The notes below the pieces were generated by a model, which was given only the letters and a program-made list of their open reading frames with translations, did not search any database and was not told the DNA's origin. From positions 1-46,492 of the forward strand of contig WRBK01000015.1 of NCBI GenBank assembly GCA_009784575.1: a DNA stretch of 46,492 nucleotides. The letters are read 5' to 3'. Numbering within the stretch: position 1 is the first letter of the stretch; the number at the start of each line of letters is the position of its first letter. Source of the DNA: Defluviitaleaceae bacterium (lineage in GTDB: Bacteria; Bacillota; Clostridia; Lachnospirales; WRAX01). This document shows, piece after piece, positions 14,188-24,217 of this stretch. The position numbers and the translations under genes were made by a program.

Positions 14188-15108
14188 ATGATAGTCGAGA
14201 TATACGCAGATATTGTGTTTTTAATAAATTTTCTGGTTAATAGCGCGGTGCTTTATATTGCTGGCGTGCTTTGCCGCAAAAACGCGCGGCTATGGCGCAT
14301 TGTAGCTGGCGGCACAGCTACAGCGGGGCTATATACTGTTTTGGTTTTCACACCCATAGCAGCATGGCTTAATATCTTTACATCCTTCATAATATTTGCG
14401 CCAGGTATATTTATTTCATTAAAACCCGTAAATATCAAGGATTTTTGCGTGACATTGCTTGCGGCATACCTCACCGCATTTGCTATGGGCGGCTTGGGCA
14501 TGGCGGCAATGCGCATTTTCGATAGCGGCTCACGCGATATTCTTTGGTCCACATATTCCTTTGGTGTGTCGCGCAGCTTTACGCCACAAAATCTTATTAT
14601 GGCTGTAGTTTCCAGCTTTGTTGTATTAAAGCTGGCGCAAAAATATATTTTCAAAAAACATCTAACAAAGCAAGCATTCTGCCGATTTAAAATACATTTG
14701 CTAGATAAAGAAATAGAGCTTAATGCCCTCGTGGACACGGGCAATAGTCTAATAGACCCCATTAGCCAAAACCCCGTAATTATAGCGGAGTTTAATAAAA
14801 TAGAGCATCTTTTGCCAGCCCCCATAGCCACACTGTTTCGCGAGGAAGGTCAAAATGACCTGCTGGCCCTTGCCGCAAGCTTTAGCGAAGGCGGCTTCAA
14901 CACCCGCATACGCATGATACCATATTCCGCAATAGGCAAAAGCGGCGTAATAGTCGGCTTTAGACCAGATAAGGTGGAGCTGATAGACTCTTGCAGGGGA
15001 GGCACTCTGCCGCCCGCTGTCCAAAACGTAATTATAGGCATATGCGACTTTCCGCTATCAAGCAACGGTGAGTACCATGCCCTAATGAACCCATTGCTGT
15101 GTGATTAG
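14188..15108 (+). CDS. spoIIGA: SpoIIGA, pro-sigma-E processing aspartic peptidase
   Basis: A 306-residue sporulation protease. The N-terminal half has about five membrane segments (residues 8-28, 38-55, 60-78, 88-108, 133-150), and the C-terminal half is the cytosolic aspartic protease domain with [14 protein letters not shown], where Asp183 is the catalytic residue (also Asp183 in B. subtilis). In the family, SpoIIGA sits in the septal membrane of the mother cell and, on a forespore signal, removes the pro-sequence of sigma-E. AAAGGGGCTGCGCT precedes the ATG. The sigE gene follows after 19 bases, the classic spoIIG operon. Confidence 0.97.
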   Translation: MIVEIYADIVFLINFLVNSAVLYIAGVLCRKNARLWRIVAGGTATAGLYTVLVFTPIAAWLNIFTSFIIFAPGIFISLKPVNIKDFCVTLLAAYLTAFAMGGLGMAAMRIFDSGSRDILWSTYSFGVSRSFTPQNLIMAVVSSFVVLKLAQKYIFKKHLTKQAFCRFKIHLLDKEIELNALVDTGNSLIDPISQNPVIIAEFNKIEHLLPAPIATLFREEGQNDLLALAASFSEGGFNTRIRMIPYSAIGKSGVIVGFRPDKVELIDSCRGGTLPPAVQNVIIGICDFPLSSNGEYHALMNPLLCD

Positions 15109-15127
15109 AGAAACTGGAGGTATAATC

Positions 15128-15844
15128 ATGATAAAGACAATTATTAAAAAAATCAGAATCTTTTTACGCGGAAGTGATGCTGTCAAAACCATATATTATA
15201 TCGGCGGCAGTGATGTATTACCCGCCCCACTGCCGCCCGAAGAAGAGGCGCGCATGGTGGCCATGCTAGGTACAGAGCAAAACGAGAAAGGCAAGGCAAC
15301 ACTGATAGAGCATAATCTGCGTCTTGTGGTCTATATAGCCCGCAAATTTGAAAACACAGGTGTAAACGTGGAAGACCTCATATCCATAGGCACTATCGGT
15401 CTCATAAAGGCAATAAATACCTTCAAGGCCGACAAAAAAATAAAGCTCGCCACCTATGCCTCGCGCTGCATAGAAAACGAGATACTTATGTATTTGCGCC
15501 GTAATAGCCGCATAAAATCCGAGGTATCCATTGACGAGCCGCTAAATGTGGATTGGGACGGCAATGAGCTACTGCTCTCCGATATCCTAGGTACAGACGT
15601 GGATGTCATCTACCGCGACATCGAGGACGAAGTAGACCGAGACCTACTACATATGGCTCTAACCAAACTAAACGGCCGCGAAAAAAAAATAATAGAACTG
15701 CGCTTTGGACTAACATCCGCCAGCGGCGATGAAATGACACAAAAAGAGGTGGCAGACCTGCTGGGCATTTCGCAGTCTTACATATCAAGGCTTGAGAAGA
15801 AAATAATTTGTCGGTTGAAAAAGGAGATTGGGCGTGTGATGTAG
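15128..15844 (+). CDS. sigE: RNA polymerase sporulation sigma factor sigma-E precursor
   Basis: A 238-residue sigma-70 family factor (B. subtilis SigE is 239). The N-terminal hydrophobic/basic pro-sequence ([15 protein letters not shown]) runs to [13 protein letters not shown], the region where SpoIIGA cleaves. Region 2 contains [20 protein letters not shown] and [13 protein letters not shown]; region 4 contains ELRFGL and [22 protein letters not shown] (helix-turn-helix). ATG 15128 is chosen because TGGAGG lies 7 bases upstream; the frame also runs back to ATG 15101 inside spoIIGA, without a ribosome binding site. It directs mother-cell transcription in early sporulation. Confidence 0.97.
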   Translation: MIKTIIKKIRIFLRGSDAVKTIYYIGGSDVLPAPLPPEEEARMVAMLGTEQNEKGKATLIEHNLRLVVYIARKFENTGVNVEDLISIGTIGLIKAINTFKADKKIKLATYASRCIENEILMYLRRNSRIKSEVSIDEPLNVDWDGNELLLSDILGTDVDVIYRDIEDEVDRDLLHMALTKLNGREKKIIELRFGLTSASGDEMTQKEVADLLGISQSYISRLEKKIICRLKKEIGRVM

Positions 15845-15903
15845 GGTCATTCGCTCTCTTGTCTTGCCTTAACTAATTCAATGAAGTCGCTCATGCTCAT
15901 CAA

Positions 15904-17073
15904 TCATCGTTGTTGACTTTCCGAATATGTCTTGCATATGGCAGAAGGGACTACTAATTGCAGGTTCTGGCTCTGCATTTCTGACGTTCGGTTTTCGCTG
16001 ATAGCAGCTTCCAAAGTTAGCAAATGTTTATTTTGAATTTTGTCCGCTTCTGTCAAAACCTGTGTCCAGCGGTCTTTGCATGTGCTTTTAACACCTAACA
16101 TTGTTAATAAGTTTATATTGAATAAATTATCATGATATCTATTTATGCTAGGAAAAATAAAGTCGGGCTTTTTTCTATTTTCTGTAAATTTACCACGGTC
16201 GTATTGTATGTTACGGTGTCTAAAAAGCTCCTCAATATGATTTTCGAGTGCATGACCAACTCTACTTTTGCGCCTGTTTTGCATAGAAAGAAAATAGCTT
16301 GACAAACTCTCTACATCGCCATCAAAGCCATCCTCTAACTTTTTTGTCAAATGCTCCAATACAAGATGTTTTTCCAATGTTCTGAATAAAATTTCTTCCC
16401 TTTCCATCCAAGTCATCAACACGGTATCGGGATTATCTAAGGGGGAAAGACCTGTAATTGTCGAGCGAGAATACTCAGAAAATTCTTTAGTTTTAGGGAA
16501 ATCTCCTCCAAATGAGCGCAACATATCATCAAGATATGATTCTTCTCTTTCTTCCACTTCGATTCCTATTTGCGCAAGAATAAAACGAGAAGCAAAAGCG
16601 ACTCGGTCTTGCTCGCTTTCTAGTTCTTCCCTTATTGAAAACCCTAGGTGCTGGGTTTCGATTACACCAAAGAGCCAGCGGATTTGACTGGCAATAGTTG
16701 AGCCATTTTCCGCAACTATCACCAATACGCTATCATCATGTTTCAAGCATACAAATAAATCATCTCCAGCAGATGCACACATGGAAACGGACGTTGCTGT
16801 AAAGTACATCCTAAACTCTGGTGAACGGTGTGATTGATTTTTTCGTGAATCATACAGAGTTAATGTTCCATCAGCGGCAGGTGGCTCATCATCATTATCA
16901 CTCAAATATACAAAACGAGCATCAAATTTCCTTTCGAATGTTCCAAATACTTTTCTCATGGGTTTTGTGACATTGAATTCATGTTGATTACTGATTGCCA
17001 TATCCGCCTCAACGGCACTCAATACTTTAGCAGCTACACCTTTGAAATATTGAGAAAGACAACCTTTCTTCAT
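15904..17073 (-). CDS. type II restriction endonuclease, EcoRII family
   Basis: A 389-residue endonuclease. Residues about 25-170 fit an EcoRII-N-like effector domain, and the C-terminal part is the EcoRII-C nuclease: [15 protein letters not shown] (Glu277), KKPDFIFPS (Asp304) and [11 protein letters not shown] (Lys329, Lys333), then a conserved [10 protein letters not shown] stretch. EcoRII enzymes cut near CCWGG and often need two sites. The start overlaps the stop of the methyltransferase gene by four bases (ATGA), with GAAAGGACGG upstream, so the two are made together and methylation precedes cutting. The recognition sequence is inferred from the family pair (Dcm-like methylase), not read directly. 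It is intact as far as can be seen. Confidence 0.85.
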   Translation of the reverse strand: MKKGCLSQYFKGVAAKVLSAVEADMAISNQHEFNVTKPMRKVFGTFERKFDARFVYLSDNDDEPPAADGTLTLYDSRKNQSHRSPEFRMYFTATSVSMCASAGDDLFVCLKHDDSVLVIVAENGSTIASQIRWLFGVIETQHLGFSIREELESEQDRVAFASRFILAQIGIEVEEREESYLDDMLRSFGGDFPKTKEFSEYSRSTITGLSPLDNPDTVLMTWMEREEILFRTLEKHLVLEHLTKKLEDGFDGDVESLSSYFLSMQNRRKSRVGHALENHIEELFRHRNIQYDRGKFTENRKKPDFIFPSINRYHDNLFNINLLTMLGVKSTCKDRWTQVLTEADKIQNKHLLTLEAAISENRTSEMQSQNLQLVVPSAICKTYSESQQR

Positions 17074-18104
17074 TCGTTTTCCGTCCTTTCGATTAACTCT
17101 TCAATAAACGGCTCCATGATTCTTGCCACTTCCTTTATCACTGGCACAACAACTGAGTTACCAAACTGTTTGTACGCTTGCGTATCAGACACAACAATTT
17201 CGTATGAATCATCATACCCCATCAAACGGGCGCACTCCCTAGGAGTTAGTCTGCGTGGATTACCCCTGCCCATTTTCCCCCTAGACACTAATATTTCCGA
17301 ACCATCCTTGTAATACCTTGCAGATAAGGTTCGGGCGACACTATCGCTTGTTACAAGTCCATAGCCAAAACCATTACCTTTTGCTTTATGTTTTGCGGCA
17401 TAATCTTTTAAATATTTCCATAATTTTCTGGATAGTGTGTATTTAGGATGAACTTTACCATTTGCTGTGGTGTAGGGCCTTTGAGGGCTTTCTGTGCCAT
17501 CTTCTGGATGCAGTACGCTTTTTAAGGCAGGACGATCTTTGGGCATCTCAAGCAAATCCCAAGAAAAATCAACAGGAGACCTAAATCCTACAATTATTAT
17601 ACGCTCTCCATTTTGAGGCACCCATGGCTTGCTATCAATCACCTTATGAAAAATCTGATACCCTAGTTCTGTTTCCAAAGTATTTTTAATCACCTCAAAA
17701 GTATGCCCGCTATTGTGTGAGATGAGATTTTTTACATTTTCTAGCAAAAATGCTTTTGGATGCTTGACTGCTATAATTCTCGCCACATCAAAAAACAGTG
17801 TACCTTGGGTGGTACATTCAAAGCCATGAGGGCGACCAAGCGCATTCTTTTTCGAAACCCCAGCTATAGAGAATGGCTGACAGGGAAACCCTGCAAGTAA
17901 AACATCATGGTCTGGCACATCTTCAGCAGGATACGGGACAATATCACCAATAAAATGTTTTTCTTCTCCAAAATTAGCTTGGTAGGTCTTTTTGCTCCAA
18001 TCATTCCATTCGCTTGTAAAAACACAGCGACCGCCGATGGATTCAAAACCCAAGCGAATGCCGCCTATGCCAGCAAATAAATCAATAAATGTAAAGTCAG
18101 CCAC
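17070..18104 (-). CDS. DNA (cytosine-5) methyltransferase, Dcm/EcoRII type
   Basis: A 344-residue C5 methylase that would protect host DNA from the EcoRII-like enzyme. Motifs in order: [15 protein letters not shown] (I, SAM binding), GFPCQPFS (IV, catalytic Cys at about residue 75), ENVKNL (VI), a variable target-recognition region about 180-260, [12 protein letters not shown] (IX) and [12 protein letters not shown] (X). The C-terminal half ([22 protein letters not shown]) is of the Dcm/EcoRII subtype, suggesting CCWGG as target. GTG 18104 is chosen over GTG 18113 because AGGAGG (18113-18118) overlaps the latter and stands 8 bases from the former. The nuclease gene follows with a 4-base overlap. 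No Vsr repair gene is adjacent. Confidence 0.93.
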   Translation of the reverse strand: MADFTFIDLFAGIGGIRLGFESIGGRCVFTSEWNDWSKKTYQANFGEEKHFIGDIVPYPAEDVPDHDVLLAGFPCQPFSIAGVSKKNALGRPHGFECTTQGTLFFDVARIIAVKHPKAFLLENVKNLISHNSGHTFEVIKNTLETELGYQIFHKVIDSKPWVPQNGERIIIVGFRSPVDFSWDLLEMPKDRPALKSVLHPEDGTESPQRPYTTANGKVHPKYTLSRKLWKYLKDYAAKHKAKGNGFGYGLVTSDSVARTLSARYYKDGSEILVSRGKMGRGNPRRLTPRECARLMGYDDSYEIVVSDTQAYKQFGNSVVVPVIKEVARIMEPFIEELIERTENE

Positions 18105-18162
18105 AAAAAACACCTCCTACAAATTAATTATAGCAGATTTTATGGCGAAGAGCTATAGCAAA

Positions 18163-19377
18163 TTACTTCGCCTTCGCCTCTCTCCCGATGCTCCCTGCCA
18201 CAATCATATTCCCCGCGGCAAGCACCCCAGCAAACACAAACACATACTGCGGCCCAAATTCCCACCAAAGATATCCACAAACAATGGCACTTGTTATGCT
18301 CAACACATGGTCAAGAGCCATGCCTGTAGCCAACGTAGGTGTTACATCCTCTGGCGCAAGCGCGATGGAACGCATGTATATATTGCGTACCATGCCAAAG
18401 TGTATAGTTACGCGGTCAGCAATGTTTACAGCGATGGCTATGCCCACCACAGCCGCCATGCCCGCAAACCACCCATCATGCAGACCCGCGCTGATTATGC
18501 CATAACCAAGGTATACCGCCATAAATATACCTGCCTCTATCATCATTATACGTGATGTACCAAAGCGGTCTATCCATTTGCCTACAAGCGGAATGAAGAA
18601 AATACCAATGGCAGAGCCAGCTATCATTAGCGGCGCCATATTGTCCGCGCCAAAGCCCAAAAGTTCAATAAGTACCCACGGACCATACACATACATAATC
18701 TGTTTGCGTGCGCCAAAAAGCATGGCAAGTATGTAATATTTAGTATATGCCTTTTTCATCACAAAGCGGGGTTTGTCGGATTTTACCTCATCCGTATTGC
18801 GCTTTAGCATCAGCAATAATACAAAAATACCAGCAAACATCACACCCGCAATAAGAAATACGCTAACAACAGGCGTGGTAAATGAGAAAAACCCAGACCT
18901 AAAGCCAAAAAACACCGCAATTGCCGCCAACATACCAAAAGCCGTGCGCAACCCATTAAACCGCCCCATGGTAGTGCCATAGCCGCCGCCCTTAGCAAGC
19001 GACATGCCAATACTATCATACAGCGGCATAAACATATGCGCCCCAAGCGACTTAATAAATAAGAATACAAGCATCCACTCAAATGGCGGCGACAAAAGCC
19101 CCAGAGCCAATATGCCCACAATACCTAGGGCTTGAGCTACCAAGGCAAGCTTGATATCACCTAGAAACGCCAGACCCGATACAATAAACATAACCAAAAC
19201 GCCTGGCAGCTCCCGCGGCAGCTCTATCCAGCCGCGCCCCACAGCATCCACATCATATGCCTCGCGGAAGTAGACGGAGAAGATGCTGTCAGAAAAGCCC
19301 ATTCCTAGACCATATAGGGCTACTAGAATCATGAATAGGGTTATTGCTTTTTTGTGGTTTTGGTTGGGGGTTGGCAT
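18163..19377 (-). CDS. major facilitator superfamily permease
   Basis: A 404-residue protein with 12 predicted membrane spans, split by a central loop around residues 195-212 (LKRNTDEVKSDKPRF). The start MPTPNQNHKK is preceded by TAGGAGGAATCCCC. The region GKWIDRFGTSR (about 262-272) is a cytoplasmic-loop motif of MFS carriers. Substrate is not clear; drug or sugar export are the usual options. It lies between the restriction-modification pair and the lone nuclease gene, all on the minus strand, 39 bases behind the nuclease stop. Confidence 0.85.
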   Translation of the reverse strand: MPTPNQNHKKAITLFMILVALYGLGMGFSDSIFSVYFREAYDVDAVGRGWIELPRELPGVLVMFIVSGLAFLGDIKLALVAQALGIVGILALGLLSPPFEWMLVFLFIKSLGAHMFMPLYDSIGMSLAKGGGYGTTMGRFNGLRTAFGMLAAIAVFFGFRSGFFSFTTPVVSVFLIAGVMFAGIFVLLLMLKRNTDEVKSDKPRFVMKKAYTKYYILAMLFGARKQIMYVYGPWVLIELLGFGADNMAPLMIAGSAIGIFFIPLVGKWIDRFGTSRIMMIEAGIFMAVYLGYGIISAGLHDGWFAGMAAVVGIAIAVNIADRVTIHFGMVRNIYMRSIALAPEDVTPTLATGMALDHVLSITSAIVCGYLWWEFGPQYVFVFAGVLAAGNMIVAGSIGREAKAK

Positions 19378-19416
19378 GGGGATTCCTCCTAGAACTGTGT
19401 TTTTATAATGCTCTAT

Positions 19417-20169
19417 TTAAAGTGGCGAAATATAGACCTTCACTTCCAAGCCATCTACTTTCAAGCTCTCTAGGTCATTTATCAAACCGTAAGGGTTTTT
19501 CAAATGTCCATCACCATCATATATAAAACAAATCAATACTTTGCATTTTCCATTGTAATGAGTGATATCAACCGATAGCTCATCGCCTATTTTTTTATCA
19601 TCCAGCCCATCTCGTGTCATCTTTGTTTCAATATACATTTCATGCTCTGGCAAGTAAAAATCTACACGAGAGTTACTACCAGCACAACTTGGAACGTAAT
19701 CTTCGGGTCTAACGTCATTTACAAATAATCGTAAAACTCCGTGCAATAAGTCTTGCACATCGTATTCATCTTGAATTTTTATGGTTTCCCTTGGGACACC
19801 TTTATCTTTTCTTCTGTTCAAGATTGTTTTTGCGCATTTGTTAAAATTGGTGCAAATTTTATTGATGATCCACTCGATGTCGGTATCGCTTTTTGGTGTT
19901 TGTATAAGAGGTATTTTGCTAAGTGCTTCAAGTATTCCAATCATTGTATGAAAATGTTTTACGCCATTTCCGTTGGCATTTTCCCCTGCTTGTTTGAACC
20001 TCCAGTAGCAGTCTTCACCTATATGATTTTGTCTTAAATATCTAATGGATAGTTGAATCCATTTTTCATATTCCTCACCGCTAATAAAGCCTTCGCTACT
20101 ATGTGAACTTTCTCGATATAAAGTATTTTTTACATTATATCCCTGCTCAATTAATTCGTTTATGTTCAT
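19417..20169 (-). CDS. PD-(D/E)XK nuclease, DpnII/MboI-like domain
   Basis: A 250-residue protein. The C-terminal half carries SRVDFYLPEHEMYIETKMTRD, the D-x(n)-E-x-K nuclease core (Asp in RVDF, then ETK), and continues KVLICFIYDGDGHLKNPYGL. This fits the DpnII/MboI-like nuclease domain found at the C-terminus of many orphan defence proteins. The N-terminal 130 residues are helical, possibly the sensing or target-binding part. AGGGGAACAAA precedes the ATG. No methylase of its own is adjacent; it lies one gene away from the EcoRII-like system. A role against foreign DNA is inferred. Confidence 0.75.
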   Translation of the reverse strand: MNINELIEQGYNVKNTLYRESSHSSEGFISGEEYEKWIQLSIRYLRQNHIGEDCYWRFKQAGENANGNGVKHFHTMIGILEALSKIPLIQTPKSDTDIEWIINKICTNFNKCAKTILNRRKDKGVPRETIKIQDEYDVQDLLHGVLRLFVNDVRPEDYVPSCAGSNSRVDFYLPEHEMYIETKMTRDGLDDKKIGDELSVDITHYNGKCKVLICFIYDGDGHLKNPYGLINDLESLKVDGLEVKVYISPL

Positions 20170-20205
20170 TTTGTTCCCCTCTCATATGATGTTTTCATGT
20201 CCATA

Positions 20206-20277
20206 GATTGCCACGCTGCGGCTTGCAATGACGATATAACATCACAATCGTCATTGCAAGCCGCAGGCGAAGAAATC
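20206..20277. repeat. palindromic intergenic repeat element
   Basis: A perfect 19-bp inverted repeat (20216-20234 and 20248-20266) with a 13-base loop, flanked by GATT and AATC at the element ends. It has the style of dispersed palindromic repeats with a GCAATGACG core that are known in many bacteria. There is no T-run, so it is not a standard terminator. Confidence 0.7.
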
Positions 20278-20288
20278 CATTCACATTC

Positions 20289-22283
20289 CTACTTGCAATA
20301 CTTATCCATCCAAGCCACTATCTCCTCCAGCCTCCTAACCCTATGCTCAGGCTTGCCCGACCGCGAAAGCTCATGATTCTCCCCTTTAAAAATATGCATC
20401 CGCGTATCCACCCCATTAATCTTCAACGCAGTAAACCACTGATACGCCTCAGGTATCCAGCATCTAAAATCCTCATCAGAATGAAGAATAAGCGTAGGTG
20501 TTTTCACATTTGCCGCATATTTTAACGGCGAGTGATGCCACATTTTATCCGCCACAGCGGCAGGGTCTTCCACCTCCAATGCCTGCTGTTGGTCAGGACC
20601 AAAGAAATAGCCAATGTCACTTATGTATGAAAACGAAATCCAATTGCATATACCACGCATGGATGCAGCGGCGGCAAAGCGGTTGGTGTGGGCGGTAACC
20701 CAATTGGTCATAAAGCCGCCATACGAGCCGCCCATCACGCCCATGCGAGCCTGGTCTATAGCGGGGTATATAGCACACATCTCATCGGTAAACTGCATCA
20801 AATTATCATAATCCACCGTGCCGTATTTGCCGCGTATCTCAGCAAAATCATTGCTCTTGCCATCCGAGCCGCGAGGGTTGCTAAATAGCACAAAGTAGCC
20901 ATGATTTGCAAGATACTGCATCTCATGAAAGAAACTTTCGCCATAGGCAGCTTTGGGCCCGCCATGGATATTGAGTATAGCGGGGTATTTCTTGTCGGCA
21001 TCAAAGTCTGTAGGCTTTAGCACCCAGCCATCTACGGTATAGCCATCTTTATCGGTAATTGTGTGATATATCGGCGTGGATAACTTCTTGTTTGCCAAAG
21101 CATCATCATTAAAACTGCTAATTTTATCGCCCTTTTCATAAATCTCTTGTAAGTCAAGTCCAATCATAGCATTATAGACAAATCTATCACCACTAGGCGA
21201 CATATCAAAACATTCTATATTGCCGCCGCAAGCCGTAGCGTTCGTTATCCCGCCACTCTTTAGGCAAAGTTTAAAAACATCACCCTCATAGCCCTGTAGC
21301 GATATAAAATAAAACGCATCACCACGCACCATGCTTGTATATCCACCAGAAAACTTACTATCCGACCCAGCAGAAGAACCTATGGAATAATCATAATCAC
21401 AAAGCTTGGTCATATTGCCGCTTCTATCCACAGTATAAAAGCTAGGATGCTCATGGAAATTATAAGTCTCACCCTTTGTAGCCGCTATAGCAAAGCCGTC
21501 GCCATAAAAGTCAAAAGCCTTGATAAATTGGTTTTCAGTAAGAATTTTCTTAATTTCGCCGCTCGCTAGGTCTAGTAGATACAGATTAGTCTTAATGCTA
21601 CTTATCTCAAATGGCGCAAGCTCGCCCGTAAAGGCTATATAGCCGCCGCATGACGATAGTTTGTAAGTTGATACATTGTCAAGCGTACCTGTTAGCGGCG
21701 CAAGTTCGCCGCCTGCGCTATATTTATACAAACGACTACGTTTTTTGTTCGTAAAGCCACCGCCATTAAACCAATACGGCAATTCATCCACCACCTGATA
21801 GCTTGCGCCATCTTTTTTCCACTGTTTTAGCGCATCTTCCACCTCTGCTGGCGTTTTTCCATCCAGATTTGGTCTGGAGTTATCATAGCCTGCCGTGAGT
21901 ATGTACGAACCATCTGGGCATATCTTTATGCTCGTCACATTAGCTGGCACATCAAAGGCTGCTGCTGCCTCGCCGCCATTTATGCATATTTTGTAAAAGC
22001 TAGTGATTTCGTGACCCCTATCCTTTTTCTCCTGCACATCTTTATCGCGCGTCTCAGAAAATAAGATATTATCATCATCCAACCAAATATACGTGCCAAC
22101 ATTGCCGCTAATAGGCGTAAGCGGGAAAAATCCTTCGCCTTTGTTTACATAAATCGCTTTGTTGTAGCCATTTTTATCATTAGCTTTGCTAGCCACAACA
22201 GCAGCATTTTTGCCAGATTGTGACAAAAACAGATTGGTTAGAAATGTGTAATTCTTAAAATCGTCGAGTTTTAAGTTTTCCAT
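20289..22283 (-). CDS. S9 family peptidase (acylaminoacyl-/dipeptidyl-peptidase type)
   Basis: A 664-residue serine peptidase of the prolyl oligopeptidase class. Residues 1-400 form a beta-propeller-like region made of repeated strand blocks, and 410-664 an alpha/beta hydrolase domain with NIHGGPKAAYG, GGSYGGF (Ser520), HSDEDFRC (Asp605) and GENHELS (His637), a complete catalytic triad. No signal peptide, so a cytosolic enzyme that trims peptides. GAGGAGGATTTACC precedes the ATG. It lies 23 bases behind the ProC-like gene and probably shares the promoter at 24008-24036. Confidence 0.93.
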   Translation of the reverse strand: MENLKLDDFKNYTFLTNLFLSQSGKNAAVVASKANDKNGYNKAIYVNKGEGFFPLTPISGNVGTYIWLDDDNILFSETRDKDVQEKKDRGHEITSFYKICINGGEAAAAFDVPANVTSIKICPDGSYILTAGYDNSRPNLDGKTPAEVEDALKQWKKDGASYQVVDELPYWFNGGGFTNKKRSRLYKYSAGGELAPLTGTLDNVSTYKLSSCGGYIAFTGELAPFEISSIKTNLYLLDLASGEIKKILTENQFIKAFDFYGDGFAIAATKGETYNFHEHPSFYTVDRSGNMTKLCDYDYSIGSSAGSDSKFSGGYTSMVRGDAFYFISLQGYEGDVFKLCLKSGGITNATACGGNIECFDMSPSGDRFVYNAMIGLDLQEIYEKGDKISSFNDDALANKKLSTPIYHTITDKDGYTVDGWVLKPTDFDADKKYPAILNIHGGPKAAYGESFFHEMQYLANHGYFVLFSNPRGSDGKSNDFAEIRGKYGTVDYDNLMQFTDEMCAIYPAIDQARMGVMGGSYGGFMTNWVTAHTNRFAAAASMRGICNWISFSYISDIGYFFGPDQQQALEVEDPAAVADKMWHHSPLKYAANVKTPTLILHSDEDFRCWIPEAYQWFTALKINGVDTRMHIFKGENHELSRSGKPEHRVRRLEEIVAWMDKYCK

Positions 22284-22306
22284 GGTAAATCCTCCTCATT
22301 TAGCCA

Positions 22307-23062
22307 TTAGGCTTTCTTTATACGTTCCATCACAGGCATCATAACATCCGCCCATGCCTTGGTTACATTGTTTTTTTTCAGCAAATCAAGAGCCATCATA
22401 TTTAGCCCGCCTAGTGTCATTTCAGCGGCAAGTTCCTCATAGCTTGTTTTCTCAAAGTTCTTGCAAAGGGATGAAAAAAATGCCGACATAAAGGAAGCCG
22501 CCTTATCCCGCGCTAATCCTTGTGTTTCGGCATATATCGTTAGATTATGTAACGTATCGTAAAATGCGGCTATCAAAGCTGTTATGGACTGCATTGTACG
22601 TATATCGTCCAATATATCAGCAAAAACTAATGTTCCGAGCGGCGAAAGAAGCTCACGCAAAAACATGCTTTCTGGATATGCCGCTATCGGCCCTTCACGG
22701 TGTTGTATGGCAGGCAGGGGAATAACATGGCTAAAGCCGCCCACATCGCCTATGGCATCTCGGATATCCTCTGGCGGTATATTTGCCACCACATTTACTA
22801 TTTGCTGGTCGCTACGAAAATCAAGCCCACGCAAGATTTCTGGGCAATTTGGGGATAGCATGGCGATAAATACCACATCAGATTCATCTACCACATTCTG
22901 ATTTGATTCGCAAACTGTTATATTACCGTATTTCGCCGCCAGTTCCGCGCTTTTTGCGGCATTCCGCGGAGATAAAAAGAAATAATGCTCTTCACCGAAC
23001 CCGCAAAAGCCCTCTATTATGCACGTCGCTATAGTTCCAACGCCTATAAAGCCTATTTTCAT
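22307..23062 (-). CDS. pyrroline-5-carboxylate reductase-like protein
   Basis: A 251-residue NAD(P)-dependent protein of the ProC family, which normally makes proline from pyrroline-5-carboxylate. The N-terminus MKIGFIGVGTIATCIIEGF is the Rossmann nucleotide-binding motif (GxGxxx). The C-terminal half is helical and has MTLGGLNMMALDLL where classical ProC has a conserved TPGGxT segment, so the substrate site is altered and the enzyme may act on another imine. Its ATG overlaps the stop of the DMT permease gene by four bases. Confidence 0.8.
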   Translation of the reverse strand: MKIGFIGVGTIATCIIEGFCGFGEEHYFFLSPRNAAKSAELAAKYGNITVCESNQNVVDESDVVFIAMLSPNCPEILRGLDFRSDQQIVNVVANIPPEDIRDAIGDVGGFSHVIPLPAIQHREGPIAAYPESMFLRELLSPLGTLVFADILDDIRTMQSITALIAAFYDTLHNLTIYAETQGLARDKAASFMSAFFSSLCKNFEKTSYEELAAEMTLGGLNMMALDLLKKNNVTKAWADVMMPVMERIKKA

Positions 23063-23985
23063 CTTGCCAGCTCCTTTTGTATATTTTTCGTTTTCGCTGG
23101 TATCTGCGCCACCAAAATAGCTACAAAAATCAGCGCACAGCCCAACATCTGAGCAGGTGTTAATACCTGATTAAGCACAAACCAACCCGTAACGGTAGCT
23201 ACAACACTTTCAAAGCTAAACAAAACAGCTGCCACCATAGGTTCTGTGGTCTTTTGTGCCTTCATCTGCAATATATATGCCACGCCGCTAGAAAGCACAC
23301 CCGTGTATAACACATAGGGCGCGGCAGCTACAAGGTCTGCCATAGATGGGGTCTCGAAGATAAAAGCAAGAATGAGCGATACAGCAAATACCGTGTAAAA
23401 CTGCACGCAAGCCAGAGCTAGCACATTATGCTTAGGCGAAAAATGGCTGATAACAAGGATTTGGGCAGTAAATGCCATAGCACAAAGAAAGATAAGTATG
23501 TCGCCAATATTAATATTAATGCCATCAGAAAAGCTAAGAAAATACATGCCCGCAATAGCAACTAAAACGCCCATCCATACAAAAATGGGGGCTTTTTGCT
23601 TAAAAACCACAAGACACACTATCGGAACCATGATAACATATAGGGATGTAATAAAACTGGCATTGGCAACAGTGGTGAACACTATGCCAAATTGTTGTAA
23701 ATTGATAGCAAGACAAAGCACCAGGCCGCAAATAAGCCCAGCAAATATAGTTTTGCTACTTATGGCTCTCGGTACGCTATTATCCTGCGGCTGCACCTTT
23801 TGTTGCCGCAAAAAATACAGCGCAGGAAAAAGTGCCATAGTGCCGCCGATAAAAAAACGCGCCGCATTAAAAGTAAGCGGGCTAACATAGCCCATACCCG
23901 CAGATTGTGCCGACATGCCCGCACCCCAGATAATGGTTGCGGCTATTATCATCAAATTACCCTTTAGCCTTGTTGTGGATTGCAT
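23059..23985 (-). CDS. DMT superfamily permease (EamA-type)
   Basis: A 308-residue membrane protein with ten predicted spans in two repeated EamA halves. The N-terminus MQSTTRLKGNLMIIAATIIWGAG fits the family. ATG 23985 is selected because AGGAGGGG (23991-23998) is 5 bases before it; the open frame goes on upstream past the promoter and is not used. These carriers export amino acids or metabolites. First gene of an operon with the ProC-like and S9 peptidase genes, which suggests peptide or amino-acid handling, by inference. Confidence 0.87.
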   Translation of the reverse strand: MQSTTRLKGNLMIIAATIIWGAGMSAQSAGMGYVSPLTFNAARFFIGGTMALFPALYFLRQQKVQPQDNSVPRAISSKTIFAGLICGLVLCLAINLQQFGIVFTTVANASFITSLYVIMVPIVCLVVFKQKAPIFVWMGVLVAIAGMYFLSFSDGININIGDILIFLCAMAFTAQILVISHFSPKHNVLALACVQFYTVFAVSLILAFIFETPSMADLVAAAPYVLYTGVLSSGVAYILQMKAQKTTEPMVAAVLFSFESVVATVTGWFVLNQVLTPAQMLGCALIFVAILVAQIPAKTKNIQKELAR

Positions 23986-24007
23986 CAGCTCCCCTCCTAC
24001 AAGGATA

Positions 24008-24036
24008 ATTATATGGGAGGTTCTGCTAAAAGTCAA
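24008..24036 (-). promoter_or_regulatory. promoter of the DMT/ProC-like/S9 operon
   Basis: On the minus strand TTGACT (24036-24031), a 17-base spacer and TATAAT (24013-24008), 23 bases from the ATG at 23985. Confidence 0.75.
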
Positions 24037-24091
24037 GACGTGTAATATTGTGGTTGCAGCTTCAGGAATGTATTGAATTATCAAAAAAAGC

Positions 24092-24120
24092 TTGCATAAT
24101 ACGGCGACGTGTGGTAAAAT
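24092..24120 (+). promoter_or_regulatory. promoter of rpsO
   Basis: TTGCAT (24092-24097), a 17-base spacer and TAAAAT (24115-24120). It gives an rpsO leader of about 90 bases. Confidence 0.65.
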
Positions 24121-24217
24121 ATCAAAGCTATAAAGCCGATATTAGGAAATTGGGAGAAACTCCTCATCCATTTCTTGATATACGGGATAATAATAATTTT
24201 CTTAGGAGGAAAGAAAA

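Noticed and set aside
14253-14831. 192-codon open frame on the minus strand
   Set aside because: Antisense shadow of spoIIGA, which is certain from its DTGN site and its place before sigE.
15904-18104. Restriction-modification pair as a new system
   Set aside because: Motifs place both genes in the known EcoRII/Dcm families; reported only for its context.
17992-18555. 187-codon plus-strand frame over the methyltransferase/MFS border
   Set aside because: Antisense to two well-supported genes and their ribosome binding site.
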